This document shows positions 47,635 through 56,729 of a stretch of DNA of 64,000 nucleotides, in pieces (within the stretch, counting starts at the first letter, position 1; each line of letters begins with the position of its first letter). Source of the stretch: Aminobacter sp. J41. Its GTDB lineage: Bacteria; Pseudomonadota; Alphaproteobacteria; Rhizobiales; Rhizobiaceae. Below the pieces are notes generated by a model. It ran no database searches. It was not told where the DNA came from and worked only from the letters and a program-made list of their open reading frames with translations. The stretch lies in assembly GCF_000526635.1 (NCBI RefSeq), contig NZ_JAGL01000007.1, positions 81,694 to 145,693 on the forward strand, in the 5' to 3' direction. A program made the translations under genes and the position numbers.

Positions 47635-47668
47635 CAGCCGATATCAGCGTCTGACAGCCGATATCAGC
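47629..47668. repeat. Perfect 20-bp tandem duplication at the microprotein stop
   Basis: The unit GTCTGACAGCCGATATCAGC occurs twice in tandem (47629-47648 and 47649-47668). The first copy contains the microprotein stop codon. It may be a replication-slippage product. Confidence 0.95.
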
Positions 47669-47685
47669 AACTTGGGAAGAGCCGG

Positions 47686-49425
47686 TCATCCGCCCCGGCT
47701 TGATTGTTCGGCTTCATCATCCGCACTTTCGTTCATGCCGGCTCGTTCGGCCAGATGCGCCTTGAGGAGGGCCAGCTGGTCGGGCGTCCAGCCGCTGATT
47801 CCCGTGACCGCGAGCCATGCGTCGACGTAGTGCTGCGGCGCGTAGACGTGGCCATGGCCGATCGGCGTGCTGGCGGCGACTGCCATGTCGACGGCAAGCT
47901 GCAGCATCGTCACCAGCGGATACCAGCGCAGCTCTGGTGAAACGTCCGGACCGCGCGGCTCCGCCATCCAGGCAGGCTGGCGGTATAGGTCGCGATAGTC
48001 GAAGAACGTCACGGCATCGCTTGCATATTGCAGATAGACGATACGCGTCGGGCCCCATGGCGCGTCGACTGCGACGTTCGGGCCGTTCTGGTTCATGAAG
48101 CGCGCGAAGCCGCCGTCGCGAAATTCCGGGAGCCAGGCGGGGCTGCCAGGATTGCGGCCGTCGGTGATCTGCCGCCACATGCGGCTCTCAAAGGGCGGGC
48201 CGCTCCACAGCGCGCCATTGATCGGGTCGCCGATGATCTCGAACAGCTCGAGCGAGCGCTCGGAGTTCATCGCGCCGAGGCTGAGGCCGTGCAGGTATAG
48301 CTTCGGACGCGCATCCTTCGGCAGCGTGCGCCAATAATCGTAGACGGTGGAGAAAATCGCGCGCGCGGCCTCGCGGCCATATTCGGGCTGCACCAGCAGC
48401 GACAGCGGGCTGGAAAGGTAGGAGTACTGCAGGGCAACGCTCGCAATGTCGCCACGGTAGAGGTATTCGACCGCATCGAGCGCAGCCGGATCGATCCAGC
48501 CGGTGCCGGTGGGGGTGACGACGACCAGCGCCTCGCGCTCAAACCCGCCGACGCGCCTGAGTTCCTCAAGGGCGAGTGCGGCACGTTCCTCCGCGGTCTC
48601 CGCCGCAGCGAGGCCGACGTAGACGCGGATCGGTTCGAGCGCTTGCTTGCCTGACACGGCGGAAATGTCGGCGGCTGTGGCACCGGATGCGATGAATTCG
48701 CGCCCCGCGCGGCCGAGGAGGTTCCACGCGACGAGCGAGGCAGGGCTGCCGGTCTTTGCTGGGTCTGTTGGTTGCGGCCGTTCCGGCTCGATCAGCGCGT
48801 CGAACTCGCGGAACGAGGAATCGGCCATGTAGAAGGCCGAGCGCAGCAGGACATCGTTAGCCAGCAGCCAGAACAGCACGATCGCAAGCGCCGCGCCGAC
48901 GACGTTGGCGACGCGGCGCGGCACGTAGCGATGCGTCCAGCGGGCAAAGCGCGAAACGGCGAGCGCGAACACCCGGCCGATGACAAGCAGTACGATGAAG
49001 GTTGCGAGCGCGTAGAGGCTGACGGTAACGGGATGACCGCTCGTCAGCGGCTCCATGTCCATCAGCGTGCGGATCGAGTTCTGCCAGTCGGCAACCTGCC
49101 AGAGGAACAGCAAAGCTATCGACAGGCAGAAGATGCCGATGATGTAGTTGGTAACTAGGCGAAGGCGGGGCGATGGTGCCGGCAACTCCAGGTAGATCCA
49201 AAGCCAGCGCGAGAAGACACCGATCAGATAGCCGACGCCAAAGCAGGCACCGGCAAGCGCGCCCTGTGTGAGGGCGGTTCGAGGGATCAGGCTGGGCGTC
49301 AGGGACGCTGCGAAGAACAGCGTCCCGAGCGCGAGGCCGACGCCCGAAAGCCCCTCAATGCGGCGCCGCAGCCAGCCCACCGGCAGGGCGGCGAATGCGG
49401 GAGGGCGGCTTCCGGTTCGTTCCAT
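47686..49425 (-). CDS. Membrane-anchored alpha/beta-hydrolase (DUF2319/COG4425 family)
   Basis: The 579-residue protein has four or five membrane segments in its N-terminal ~200 residues and a C-terminal hydrolase domain with a nucleophile elbow in YLHGLSLGAMNSERSL (Ser in GLSLG). Conserved stretches include LYRGDIASVALQYSYLSSPLS and WSGPPFESRMWRQI. The family is COG4425; the substrate is unknown, and lipid or fatty-acid esters are plausible. It is located between the microprotein and the copper genes without obvious coupling. Confidence 0.9.
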   Translation of the reverse strand: MERTGSRPPAFAALPVGWLRRRIEGLSGVGLALGTLFFAASLTPSLIPRTALTQGALAGACFGVGYLIGVFSRWLWIYLELPAPSPRLRLVTNYIIGIFCLSIALLFLWQVADWQNSIRTLMDMEPLTSGHPVTVSLYALATFIVLLVIGRVFALAVSRFARWTHRYVPRRVANVVGAALAIVLFWLLANDVLLRSAFYMADSSFREFDALIEPERPQPTDPAKTGSPASLVAWNLLGRAGREFIASGATAADISAVSGKQALEPIRVYVGLAAAETAEERAALALEELRRVGGFEREALVVVTPTGTGWIDPAALDAVEYLYRGDIASVALQYSYLSSPLSLLVQPEYGREAARAIFSTVYDYWRTLPKDARPKLYLHGLSLGAMNSERSLELFEIIGDPINGALWSGPPFESRMWRQITDGRNPGSPAWLPEFRDGGFARFMNQNGPNVAVDAPWGPTRIVYLQYASDAVTFFDYRDLYRQPAWMAEPRGPDVSPELRWYPLVTMLQLAVDMAVAASTPIGHGHVYAPQHYVDAWLAVTGISGWTPDQLALLKAHLAERAGMNESADDEAEQSSRGG

Positions 49426-49484
49426 CTCATCTTTGTGCCCGCGGGCCGATGAGGTGTCCAGTGCAAACCGGAAGGTCGAGATTG

Positions 49485-50105
49485 TTAGTTGCCGTGTCCG
49501 GAGTGGCCACCATGGTCGTCGTGAGAGGCGCCATGTTCGCCATGCTGGCCCTCGTGGCTGGCGGGGTGACCACCGCCATGGCCGCCACCGGCCCCCATGG
49601 CCTCGACGGCGAACTCGACCTCGACGCTGCCGGCCTTCTCGAAGGTCAGCACACCCTTGAAGCGCTCGCCTTCCTTCGGCCCCTGCTTCAGCTCCATGAA
49701 CATCAGGTGATAGGAGCCTGGCTTCAGCGCGACCTCGCCGCCTGCCGGGATCTCGATGCCGGCCGGAACAGGGCGCATGGTCATCACTCCTTCGGCGCTG
49801 ACGCTCATCTCGTGGATTTCACCGCGCGCGGAAATTTCGCTTGAAACGGAGACGAGGCGGTCGCTCTCGGAGCCCTTGTTTCTGATGACGAAGTAACCCG
49901 CGGCAACCTTGGCGCCAGGCGGCGTTGCGCGCGACCAGGGATGGTCGACCTCAATGTCGCCGGCCTTGTAGTCATGCGCGTGCGATGGCTGGGCGGCCGC
50001 AAGCATGAGCGAGGTTGCAACAACGGTGAGGCCCAGCATCAGCGTGCTGCGGCGGTGGAAGGGAAAGGTGATAGCGCGGGTGGCTGCGCGGGAAAAGTTC
50101 TTCAT
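49485..50105 (-). CDS. Periplasmic copper chaperone, PCuAC family
   Basis: The 206-residue protein has a signal peptide (after residue ~40, AQPSHA-HD) and a PCuAC domain. The copper ligands are the pattern H-x-M and M-x-M in EIHEMSVSAEGVMTMRPV and SYHLMFMELKQG. PCuAC proteins deliver Cu(I) to the CuA or CuB site of cytochrome oxidase. The C-terminal ~35 residues are extremely His/Gly-rich (HGGGHPASHEG...), an extra potential metal-binding tail. It follows the DUF2946 gene in the same direction. Confidence 0.93.
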   Translation of the reverse strand: MKNFSRAATRAITFPFHRRSTLMLGLTVVATSLMLAAAQPSHAHDYKAGDIEVDHPWSRATPPGAKVAAGYFVIRNKGSESDRLVSVSSEISARGEIHEMSVSAEGVMTMRPVPAGIEIPAGGEVALKPGSYHLMFMELKQGPKEGERFKGVLTFEKAGSVEVEFAVEAMGAGGGHGGGHPASHEGQHGEHGASHDDHGGHSGHGN

Positions 50106-50158
50106 GTGAATGCTCCTTTTAGCCCATTCGGGCTGGTGCCTGACTGCGTGGATGGTTC

Positions 50159-50539
50159 TCACGCAGACAGAGGCGGAGCGCGGGGATTGCCCGGAAGGTC
50201 GTCGGCCGCAGCGGGATCACCTTGCGCATCCTGCGGGCGCAGGATGCTTGCCACCTGCGGCAGCGGGTTTTCGAGGACGAGTTGCTGCGGCTCGCCACCG
50301 GCAAGCGGTGCGAACATCGAGCACGGGCCGAAGCAGCAGCCCGGAAGGTCCGAATTGCTGCTGCCGTCGTGATTGACCTCGCCGCTGGTGATGCAGAGCG
50401 GGTTGCCGAACACGTCGATCATCGGGCCGGAATTGGCGGCGCCGAGCATGAAGCCGCCGAGCAGGAGCTGCAGCACGAGCATGTAGCCCGCGACGAACGC
50501 GGTGGCTGCACGTCTTCGTCTTTTGCCTGCCTGTTGCAT
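50159..50539 (-). CDS. DUF2946-like membrane-anchored protein, likely copper-related
   Basis: The 126-residue product has an N-terminal membrane helix (FVAGYMLVLQLLLGGFMLGA), the segment GPMIDVFGNPLCITSGE, and a Cys-rich core LPGCCFGPCSMFAPLAGG. This matches the DUF2946 family, which is repeatedly found beside PCuAC. I chose the start at 50539 (MQQAGKRRRR); an upstream extension is not plausible. The Cys pairs could bind copper. It lies directly upstream of the PCuAC gene. Confidence 0.8.
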   Translation of the reverse strand: MQQAGKRRRRAATAFVAGYMLVLQLLLGGFMLGAANSGPMIDVFGNPLCITSGEVNHDGSSNSDLPGCCFGPCSMFAPLAGGEPQQLVLENPLPQVASILRPQDAQGDPAAADDLPGNPRAPPLSA

Positions 50540-50631
50540 AGTAAAACTTGGTCCTCGTGCGCCCGATGCGGACGCTGGGTCACTTGGTAGCATCCGCGGG
50601 CGTGCACGCAAACGGTCAAAGATGCCGCTGG

Positions 50632-52650
50632 TCAGTCGAGGCCGATATACCGCGCGGCTGTCCGGAACTGCGCTTCCGTCTCCGGCGGGAAACGGAAGGT
50701 TGCCAGGAAGTCGTTGACGGTGAATGACGGCGCCGACTGCCGGATGGTGGCGGCGAAGGTACGGCCTTCCTCGATGCGGCCCGCGAGCGCCAGGCAGTGC
50801 GCCGCGATGGCGAGGATGATGATGTGGGCGTTTGGCCTGGCAGCCGCCTTGACCGCCCATTCCGCGGCCTCCTCAAATTGCCCCATTCGCACGTGCGCCA
50901 TGGCGCGCGTGCCGAGCATGCCGAACAGCAACGGATCAAAGGGGCTGAGGCTCCGCGAATGATCGGCAGCGACGATCGCTGCGCCCGGATCGCCCGACTG
51001 GGAGAGAACGAAGGAAAGGGCGTAGTGGCCTAGTGCGAAGTTGGGGCTGAGATCGACCGCCCGCTGCAGTTCTTCTACCGCCTGATCCTGACTGTTGCGC
51101 AACCACAGCGCCCGCCCCATGGCCCAGTGCGCGGCGGGGTCATGGTCATCGACGATCAGACTGCGCGCGGCCGTATGGAGAGCAAGGCCCGTCTCCTGAT
51201 CCGGATCCTTCCAGCGCTGGAAGGCGTTCTGCCAGTGCGTGAAGGAGAGGCCGGCGTGCGCCCTCGCGAAGGTCGGGTCGATCGCCGCCGAGCGACGGAA
51301 GAACTCCTGCGCGAGATCGTTGTCGTCCCTGGTGAACCGGTACATGTGCCAGAGGCCGCGGTGATAGGCCTCCCACGCATTCAGCGAATTTGGATGTTTC
51401 AGGATCGCGCGGTTCTTTTCGGCGGTCTCGATCTCGTTGGCGATCGAGGCGACGATCATGTCGCCGATCTGGTCGAGCAGCAGGAAGGCGTCGTCGTGCT
51501 TGAGGTCGAACTCTTCGGCCCAGACGATGCGCAGCGTCCGTGTCTCGACAAGTTCGACCGTGACGAGCAGGCGGCCCGGCAGGCTGTTCAGCACGCCACT
51601 GACAAAATAGTCGACCTTCAGCGTACGCGCCGCCTCTTCCGGCGACACGCCTTTCTCGGCCAGCGCGAACACCGAGCCACGGGCGATCAGGAACAGGCTG
51701 CGCAGTTTTGCGAGGCGGCTGATGATGTCGTTCGTGAGGCCCGCCGCGACGTTGCCCTGGGCCACAAACTCGCCTGACATGGTGAAGGGCATGACGGCCA
51801 GCGACGCGCGCTGGGGTGCGCCTTCGAGCGTGGTAATTTCTTGCTCGTGTTCTGGAGCAGCCGGCCTTCCGATCGGCGATGGCCGGACGGTGATGATCGG
51901 CCCCTTACGCATTTCTGCCCAAGTGGAGCGAAGCGGCGTTGGGTCTATGTCTTCCGTCTCGAACAGGCGGATGGTGGCAGCAAGATGCCGCTCTGCCTGG
52001 TCCGGCTGTCCGGTCTGCAGCAGCGCTCGCAGCAGAAGGGCGTGCGCACGCAGGTCGAAGGGCGAGACTTCCGCCCACTTCTCCGCATAGCTGCGCAGTG
52101 CGGCGGGTTCCTGCAGCAACTTCGTCGTCAACGCTTCCAGGAGCGCGGTCATCACACCGCGATAGCGCCGCCGCTGCATTTCCAGCCAGTGGTCGAGCTG
52201 CGGGCTGCGATTGAGGGTCAGGCCCTCGAGAAAGTCGCCCTGCAGCAATTCGCACAGAGACTGCAGCTCCTCGCGCCCGACATTCTCGATGCGCGCCGAC
52301 AGCGCCTTTTCGATCCGCACCGCGTCGATGTCGCAATGCTGCGTGTCGAGGAACACCATGTCGTCACGCGCGCTGAGGCGCGGGTGGTCCGGCTCGTTAA
52401 GAATGGTGCGCAATTTGCTCAGGCACCAGCGCAGCTCGCCCTTCGGATCGTTCGGAATATCGCCGAGCAGCTCGCACAGCCGGCTGCGCCCGACCGGCCG
52501 AGTTGCGAGTGCCAGATAGGCCATCAGCGCCCGCACTTTCCGAGATGGCGGCAGCGAAAGCACCGAGCCGTCCCGCTGCACAGACAGCTGGCCGAACATG
52601 GAAATCTTCAGGATCGCAGGCGAACGGGCGTCGGTGAGCGACGTTTCCAT
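50632..52650 (-). CDS. SARP/BTAD-type transcriptional regulator with TolB-like and TPR regions
   Basis: The product (~672 residues) has an N-terminal winged-helix DNA-binding domain (ISMFGQLSVQRDGSVLSLPPSRKVRALMAYLAL), a BTAD helical domain (residues ~100-250), a TolB-like alpha/beta segment starting SLAVMPFTMSG, and C-terminal TPR repeats (~430-640). Such regulators often respond to small ligands and control biosynthetic genes. It is divergent from the cupin-led operon, with ~130 bp between starts, so it is a candidate regulator of that operon. In-frame starts at 52674 and GTG 52707 are alternatives. Confidence 0.87.
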   Translation of the reverse strand: METSLTDARSPAILKISMFGQLSVQRDGSVLSLPPSRKVRALMAYLALATRPVGRSRLCELLGDIPNDPKGELRWCLSKLRTILNEPDHPRLSARDDMVFLDTQHCDIDAVRIEKALSARIENVGREELQSLCELLQGDFLEGLTLNRSPQLDHWLEMQRRRYRGVMTALLEALTTKLLQEPAALRSYAEKWAEVSPFDLRAHALLLRALLQTGQPDQAERHLAATIRLFETEDIDPTPLRSTWAEMRKGPIITVRPSPIGRPAAPEHEQEITTLEGAPQRASLAVMPFTMSGEFVAQGNVAAGLTNDIISRLAKLRSLFLIARGSVFALAEKGVSPEEAARTLKVDYFVSGVLNSLPGRLLVTVELVETRTLRIVWAEEFDLKHDDAFLLLDQIGDMIVASIANEIETAEKNRAILKHPNSLNAWEAYHRGLWHMYRFTRDDNDLAQEFFRRSAAIDPTFARAHAGLSFTHWQNAFQRWKDPDQETGLALHTAARSLIVDDHDPAAHWAMGRALWLRNSQDQAVEELQRAVDLSPNFALGHYALSFVLSQSGDPGAAIVAADHSRSLSPFDPLLFGMLGTRAMAHVRMGQFEEAAEWAVKAAARPNAHIIILAIAAHCLALAGRIEEGRTFAATIRQSAPSFTVNDFLATFRFPPETEAQFRTAARYIGLD

Positions 52651-52783
52651 GCGCAATACCACGCTTGCAACCATGCTCCCACCCGCCGGCGGATAGTACC
52701 ACCACACATCACCGGCTGCATTCCGTTTTTGGGCGAAGCCTTCGGACCTGCCGGTTCAGCGAAAAGAGAGAATGGAGGAAGAA

Positions 52784-53293
52784 ATGGAGAGGTACTCACT
52801 GGTCCGCAGGGCTATGCCGACGCTGACAATCGCCGCAGTCGCAGCAGCGACCGCAGCCGCCATCACCACGCCGATCGACGCGCACGACAATCACCATCAG
52901 GTCGTCCCGGCAGATGAAGTTCAGTACAAGGCTGGCCCGCCGACACTGCCGCAGGGCGCCGAGTTCGCGGTACTGATGGGCAATCCGGCTGAGGAAGGCC
53001 CGTTCGTGATGCGGCTGAAATTCCCGGCCGGTTTCGACATCCCGCCTCACCGCCATCCGAAGGAAGAGCACGTGACGGTGCTGTCCGGCGGTTTCGCAAT
53101 GGCGTTGGGCGAAGTGCATGACCGCTCGAAGGCGGAACCTTTGCCGCCTGGCAGCTTTGTCCGGATTCCGACAGGCGAGGCACACTACGCCTGGACGGAG
53201 GAGGAGACAGTCGTCCAGATCAACGCGATGGGCCCGTTTGGCGTCGAGTACGTCAACCCGGAGGACGACCCGCGCAAGAAGCGCACCAACTGA
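52784..53293 (+). CDS. Exported cupin-domain protein
   Basis: The 169-residue product has an N-terminal signal segment (about residues 10-32) and a single cupin with metal-site motif PHRHPKEEHVTVLSGG and a second histidine in IPTGEAHYAW. The start at 52784 is set by GGAGG (52775-52779) five bases upstream. The fold fits dioxygenases, isomerases and many binding proteins, so the activity is open. It heads a three-gene set with the cysteine-synthase-like and decarboxylase genes. Confidence 0.85.
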   Translation: MERYSLVRRAMPTLTIAAVAAATAAAITTPIDAHDNHHQVVPADEVQYKAGPPTLPQGAEFAVLMGNPAEEGPFVMRLKFPAGFDIPPHRHPKEEHVTVLSGGFAMALGEVHDRSKAEPLPPGSFVRIPTGEAHYAWTEEETVVQINAMGPFGVEYVNPEDDPRKKRTN

Positions 53294-53365
53294 GCGCACA
53301 CCCGCATCGTGCCCGTGGCCTCCGCGGCCGCGGGCATGAGCGACAAGTATCCCAGGGAGAGTGAC

Positions 53366-54451
53366 ATGGAAATGCAATCAGGAATTCGTACGACCACGGG
53401 GAGGGGCCGATTGTTCGACTCCATCCTGGATACCGTGGGCGACACACCGACTATCCGCATCAACCGCCTCGGCGTCCCGCACGCGACTATTTACGTGAAG
53501 GCGGAGTTCTTCAACCCGGCCTCTTCGGTCAAGGACCGCCTTGCCCTCAACATCATTGAGGATGCTGAACGTCGCGGCGTGCTGAAACCCGGCCAGACCG
53601 TCGTCGAAGCGACCAGCGGCAACACGGGCATCGGCCTTGCGATCGTCTGTGCCCAGAAGGGCTACCCGCTGGTCGTGACCATGGCGGACAGCTTCTCGAT
53701 CGAGCGGCGCAAGCTCATGCGCATGCTGGGCGCGAAGGTTGTCCTGACGCCACGTGCGCTAAAGGGCTTCGGCATGTACCAGAAGGCGGTCGAACTGGCT
53801 GAAGCCAATGGCTGGTTCCTGGCGCGGCAGTTCGAGACCGAGGCCAATGCCGACATCCACGAAGCGACGACCGGGCGCGAGATCATCAACGATTTCGCAA
53901 GCTCGCGGCTCGACTACTTCGTCACCGGCTACGGCACGGGCGGCACCATCACCGGCGTCGGTCGCGTCCTGCGCCGCGAGCGACCGGAAGTGAAGATCGT
54001 CCTCAGCGAGCCCGCGAACGCGCAGCTCCTCGGCAGCGGTCAGGTCCAGCAGCGCGATGCCTCCGGTGCACCGGCGGCGAGCCATCCGGCCTTCGAACCG
54101 CACCCGATCCAGGGCTGGACGCCGGACTTCATCCCGAACGTCCTGCAGGAAGCGATCGACAAGCGCCTCTATGACGAGGTCCGGCCGATCGCAGGCGCCG
54201 ATGCAATGACATGGGCGAAGGAGCTCGCCCGGCAGGAAGGCATTTTCACCGGGATCTCCGGTGGAGCAACCTTCGCGGTCGCCCGTCAGGTGGCGGAAGC
54301 GGCGCCGCAAGGCTCCGTGATCCTCTGCATGCTGCCGGATACGGGCGAGCGCTACCTCTCGACGCCGCTCTTCGATGGCATCGAGGCGGACATGGATGAA
54401 GAGGAAATGGCGCTGTCACGCTCGACACCGGGATTCCAGTTCGCAGCGTAG
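53366..54451 (+). CDS. PLP-dependent cysteine-synthase-family enzyme
   Basis: The 361-residue enzyme is fold type II (CysK/CBS-like). The PLP lysine is in NPASSVKDRLALNII, the substrate loop is EATSGNTGIGLA, the phosphate loop is GYGTGGTITGVG, and MLPDTGERYLST is near the C-terminus. It may make cysteine from O-acetylserine and sulfide, or a related product from another nucleophile; the longer C-terminus (to GFQFAA) is unlike the minimal CysK. The start at 53366 follows AGGGAG. Confidence 0.9.
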   Translation: MEMQSGIRTTTGRGRLFDSILDTVGDTPTIRINRLGVPHATIYVKAEFFNPASSVKDRLALNIIEDAERRGVLKPGQTVVEATSGNTGIGLAIVCAQKGYPLVVTMADSFSIERRKLMRMLGAKVVLTPRALKGFGMYQKAVELAEANGWFLARQFETEANADIHEATTGREIINDFASSRLDYFVTGYGTGGTITGVGRVLRRERPEVKIVLSEPANAQLLGSGQVQQRDASGAPAASHPAFEPHPIQGWTPDFIPNVLQEAIDKRLYDEVRPIAGADAMTWAKELARQEGIFTGISGGATFAVARQVAEAAPQGSVILCMLPDTGERYLSTPLFDGIEADMDEEEMALSRSTPGFQFAA

Positions 54452-54481
54452 ACGCGATGGTGCAGCAAGGGAGATACGGCC

Positions 54482-55960
54482 ATGCACGTAACCGTCAAAC
54501 GGCCGGCTGTGCTGGATGATGAAACCCTCGATCCGGAAGACTGGACCGAAACAGCCTCTCTTGCGCACCGCATCGTCGACGAGACTTTTGCCGGGCTTCG
54601 AAATGTCCGCAAGCGGCCCGTTTGGCAGGAAATGCCGGTAAAGGTGGCGTCGCATTTCGCGACGCCACTTCCCCGCGAGGGAGAGCCGCTGGAAGACGTC
54701 TACGATGAACTCCTGCGCAACCTGATGCCGTATCCGATGGGCAACGTGCATCCGCGCTTCTGGGCCTGGTACATGGGCGCCGGCAATGTAGCGGGTGCGC
54801 TGGGCGACTTCCTCGCGGCCATGCAGGGCTCGAATGTCGGCGGCGGCCGCCACGCAGCGGCCCTCATGGACCAGCAGGTAGTCAACTGGTGCAAGGAAAT
54901 GGTCGGTTTTCCGGCTGACGCCAGCGGTACGCTGGTAACTGGCGGCTCGGTTGCCAATCTGGTTGGCCTCACCGTCGCGCGAAACGTGAAGGCGGGCATC
55001 GATGTCCGTGAACTCGGCGTTGCGGCCATGCCACGTCCGCTTCGCTTCTATGGTTCCGACCAGATCCATAGCTGTCATCGCAAGGCGGTTGAGGCGCTTG
55101 GCCTCGGCAACCGCTCACTGATCCGCATTGCGTCGAACGACGGTTTCACGATCTCCGTCCACGCACTCCGCGCTGCGATTGCCGCCGATCGTGCCGCGGG
55201 CTTCGAACCCGCCTGCATCATCGGCAATGCCGGTGCGGTGAACACGGGCGCCATCGACGATCTGCAGGCACTCGCCGATCTCGCGGCCGAAGAGAACATG
55301 TGGCTGCACGTCGATGGCTGCATCGGCGCGATGCTCTCGATCTCGCCCACGCATCACCATCTCATTGCGGGGATCGAACGCGCGGATTCCCTTGCGCTCG
55401 ACCTGCACAAATGGCTCCACGCGCCATTCGACATCGGCTGCGCGCTAGTGAAGAATGCCGCCGCGCACCGCAATGCCTTTGCGACCACGCCGGAATATCT
55501 CGAGAGTTCGCCGCGCGGACTCGCCTCCGGTCAGTGGCTGCATGAGTTCGGCCCGCAAACGTCGCGCGGGTTCCGCGCCCTAAAAGTCTGGATGGCGCTG
55601 AAGCAGCAGGGGGCGAAGAAATTCGGCCGGCTGATCGACCAGAACATCCAGCAGGCTCACTATCTGGCGGAGCAGGTGAGTGCGCATCCGGAACTGCGCC
55701 TGATGGCGCCTGCGCCCCTCAACATTGTCTGCTTCCGCTTTGATCCCGGAGGCCGCGGCGAAGACGAGCTCAAGGCACTCAACGTCGAGATCATGCTGCG
55801 GCTGCAGGAGGAGGGCACCGCTGTGCTGTCCGATACGACGATCCAGGGTCGGCACTGCCTGCGAGCCGCGATCTGCAACCACCGCACCCGCGTTCCCGAC
55901 ATCGATATCCTCGTCGACGAGGTGCTGCGGCTCGGCCGCGACATCGCCGCTGGACACTGA
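54482..55960 (+). CDS. Group II PLP-dependent amino-acid decarboxylase
   Basis: The 492-residue enzyme belongs to the aromatic-L-amino-acid/glutamate/cysteine-sulfinate decarboxylase family. The PLP lysine is in ALDLHKWLHAPFDIGC, HVDGCIGA corresponds to the conserved aspartate element, and MGNVHPRFWAWYMGAGN lies in the substrate lid. The 30-bp gap after the cysteine-synthase-like gene suggests co-transcription. Substrate preference cannot be read reliably; by context a cysteine-derived amino acid (sulfinate, cysteate or cysteine) is plausible. Confidence 0.9.
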   Translation: MHVTVKRPAVLDDETLDPEDWTETASLAHRIVDETFAGLRNVRKRPVWQEMPVKVASHFATPLPREGEPLEDVYDELLRNLMPYPMGNVHPRFWAWYMGAGNVAGALGDFLAAMQGSNVGGGRHAAALMDQQVVNWCKEMVGFPADASGTLVTGGSVANLVGLTVARNVKAGIDVRELGVAAMPRPLRFYGSDQIHSCHRKAVEALGLGNRSLIRIASNDGFTISVHALRAAIAADRAAGFEPACIIGNAGAVNTGAIDDLQALADLAAEENMWLHVDGCIGAMLSISPTHHHLIAGIERADSLALDLHKWLHAPFDIGCALVKNAAAHRNAFATTPEYLESSPRGLASGQWLHEFGPQTSRGFRALKVWMALKQQGAKKFGRLIDQNIQQAHYLAEQVSAHPELRLMAPAPLNIVCFRFDPGGRGEDELKALNVEIMLRLQEEGTAVLSDTTIQGRHCLRAAICNHRTRVPDIDILVDEVLRLGRDIAAGH

Positions 55961-55964
55961 CCGC

Positions 55965-56729
55965 CTAGGTGACGTGCGCGTCCGGCTTCTGCAGGAGTGT
56001 CGCAATGAAGCGCTGTGTGCGCTGGCGCTGCGGCGCGCTGAACAGTTCGCGCGACGGGCCCTTTTCGACGATCAAGCCAGCTTCGAGGAACACTGCCTCC
56101 TGCGCGATGGTCGAGGCTAGGCGCAGGTCGTGCGTCGCAATCACCATCGTCGTGCCCTCGCGCGCCAGTTGAGCCAGCACCTCAACCACTTCGGCGGCAA
56201 GCTCCGGATCAAGCGCCGACGTCGGCTCGTCGCAAAGGAGCACACGCGGCGAGGGCGCCAGCGCCCGGGCAATTGCCACGCGCTGCTGCTGGCCGCCTGA
56301 CAGCGTCGCTGGCCAGGCATCCGCCTTGTGCGCCAGCCCCACCTTGTCGAGCAGTTCGCGCGCCCGATGCAGTGCCTTTTCCTTCGGCCATTTTAGCACC
56401 GTCACCAGCGACTCCGCGACGTTGTCGATGGCTGTACGGTGCGGGAAGAGCTGGAAATTCTGGAACACCATGCCGGTCTGACGGCGCAACTTCTGGACCG
56501 ACGCCCAGCCGACCTTGGCGCCGGGATGAAATTCCAGCTTCTCATCGCCGATGCGTACCGAGCCAGAAGTCGGGATCTCGAGCAGGTTGATGCAGCGAAG
56601 CAGCGTAGACTTGCCCCCGCCGGACGGGCCGATCAGGGCGGTCACGCTTCCTTCGGCGAAGGTGACGTCCACATGGTCGAGCACCGTGTGGTCGCCGAAT
56701 TTCTTGACGATCTGCTTGAGCTCGATCAC
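55965..56729 (-). CDS. tcyN: Amino-acid ABC transporter ATP-binding protein, cystine type
   Basis: The 254-residue ATPase has Walker A GPSGGGKST (about residues 34-42), signature LSGGQQQR, and Walker B VLLCDEPTSALD, in the polar amino-acid (PAAT) subfamily. The start overlaps the permease stop by ATGA, so the three subunits form one operon with the binding protein. The close match of the binding protein to TcyJ/FliY points to cystine as substrate. Confidence 0.92.
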   Translation of the reverse strand: MIELKQIVKKFGDHTVLDHVDVTFAEGSVTALIGPSGGGKSTLLRCINLLEIPTSGSVRIGDEKLEFHPGAKVGWASVQKLRRQTGMVFQNFQLFPHRTAIDNVAESLVTVLKWPKEKALHRARELLDKVGLAHKADAWPATLSGGQQQRVAIARALAPSPRVLLCDEPTSALDPELAAEVVEVLAQLAREGTTMVIATHDLRLASTIAQEAVFLEAGLIVEKGPSRELFSAPQRQRTQRFIATLLQKPDAHVT

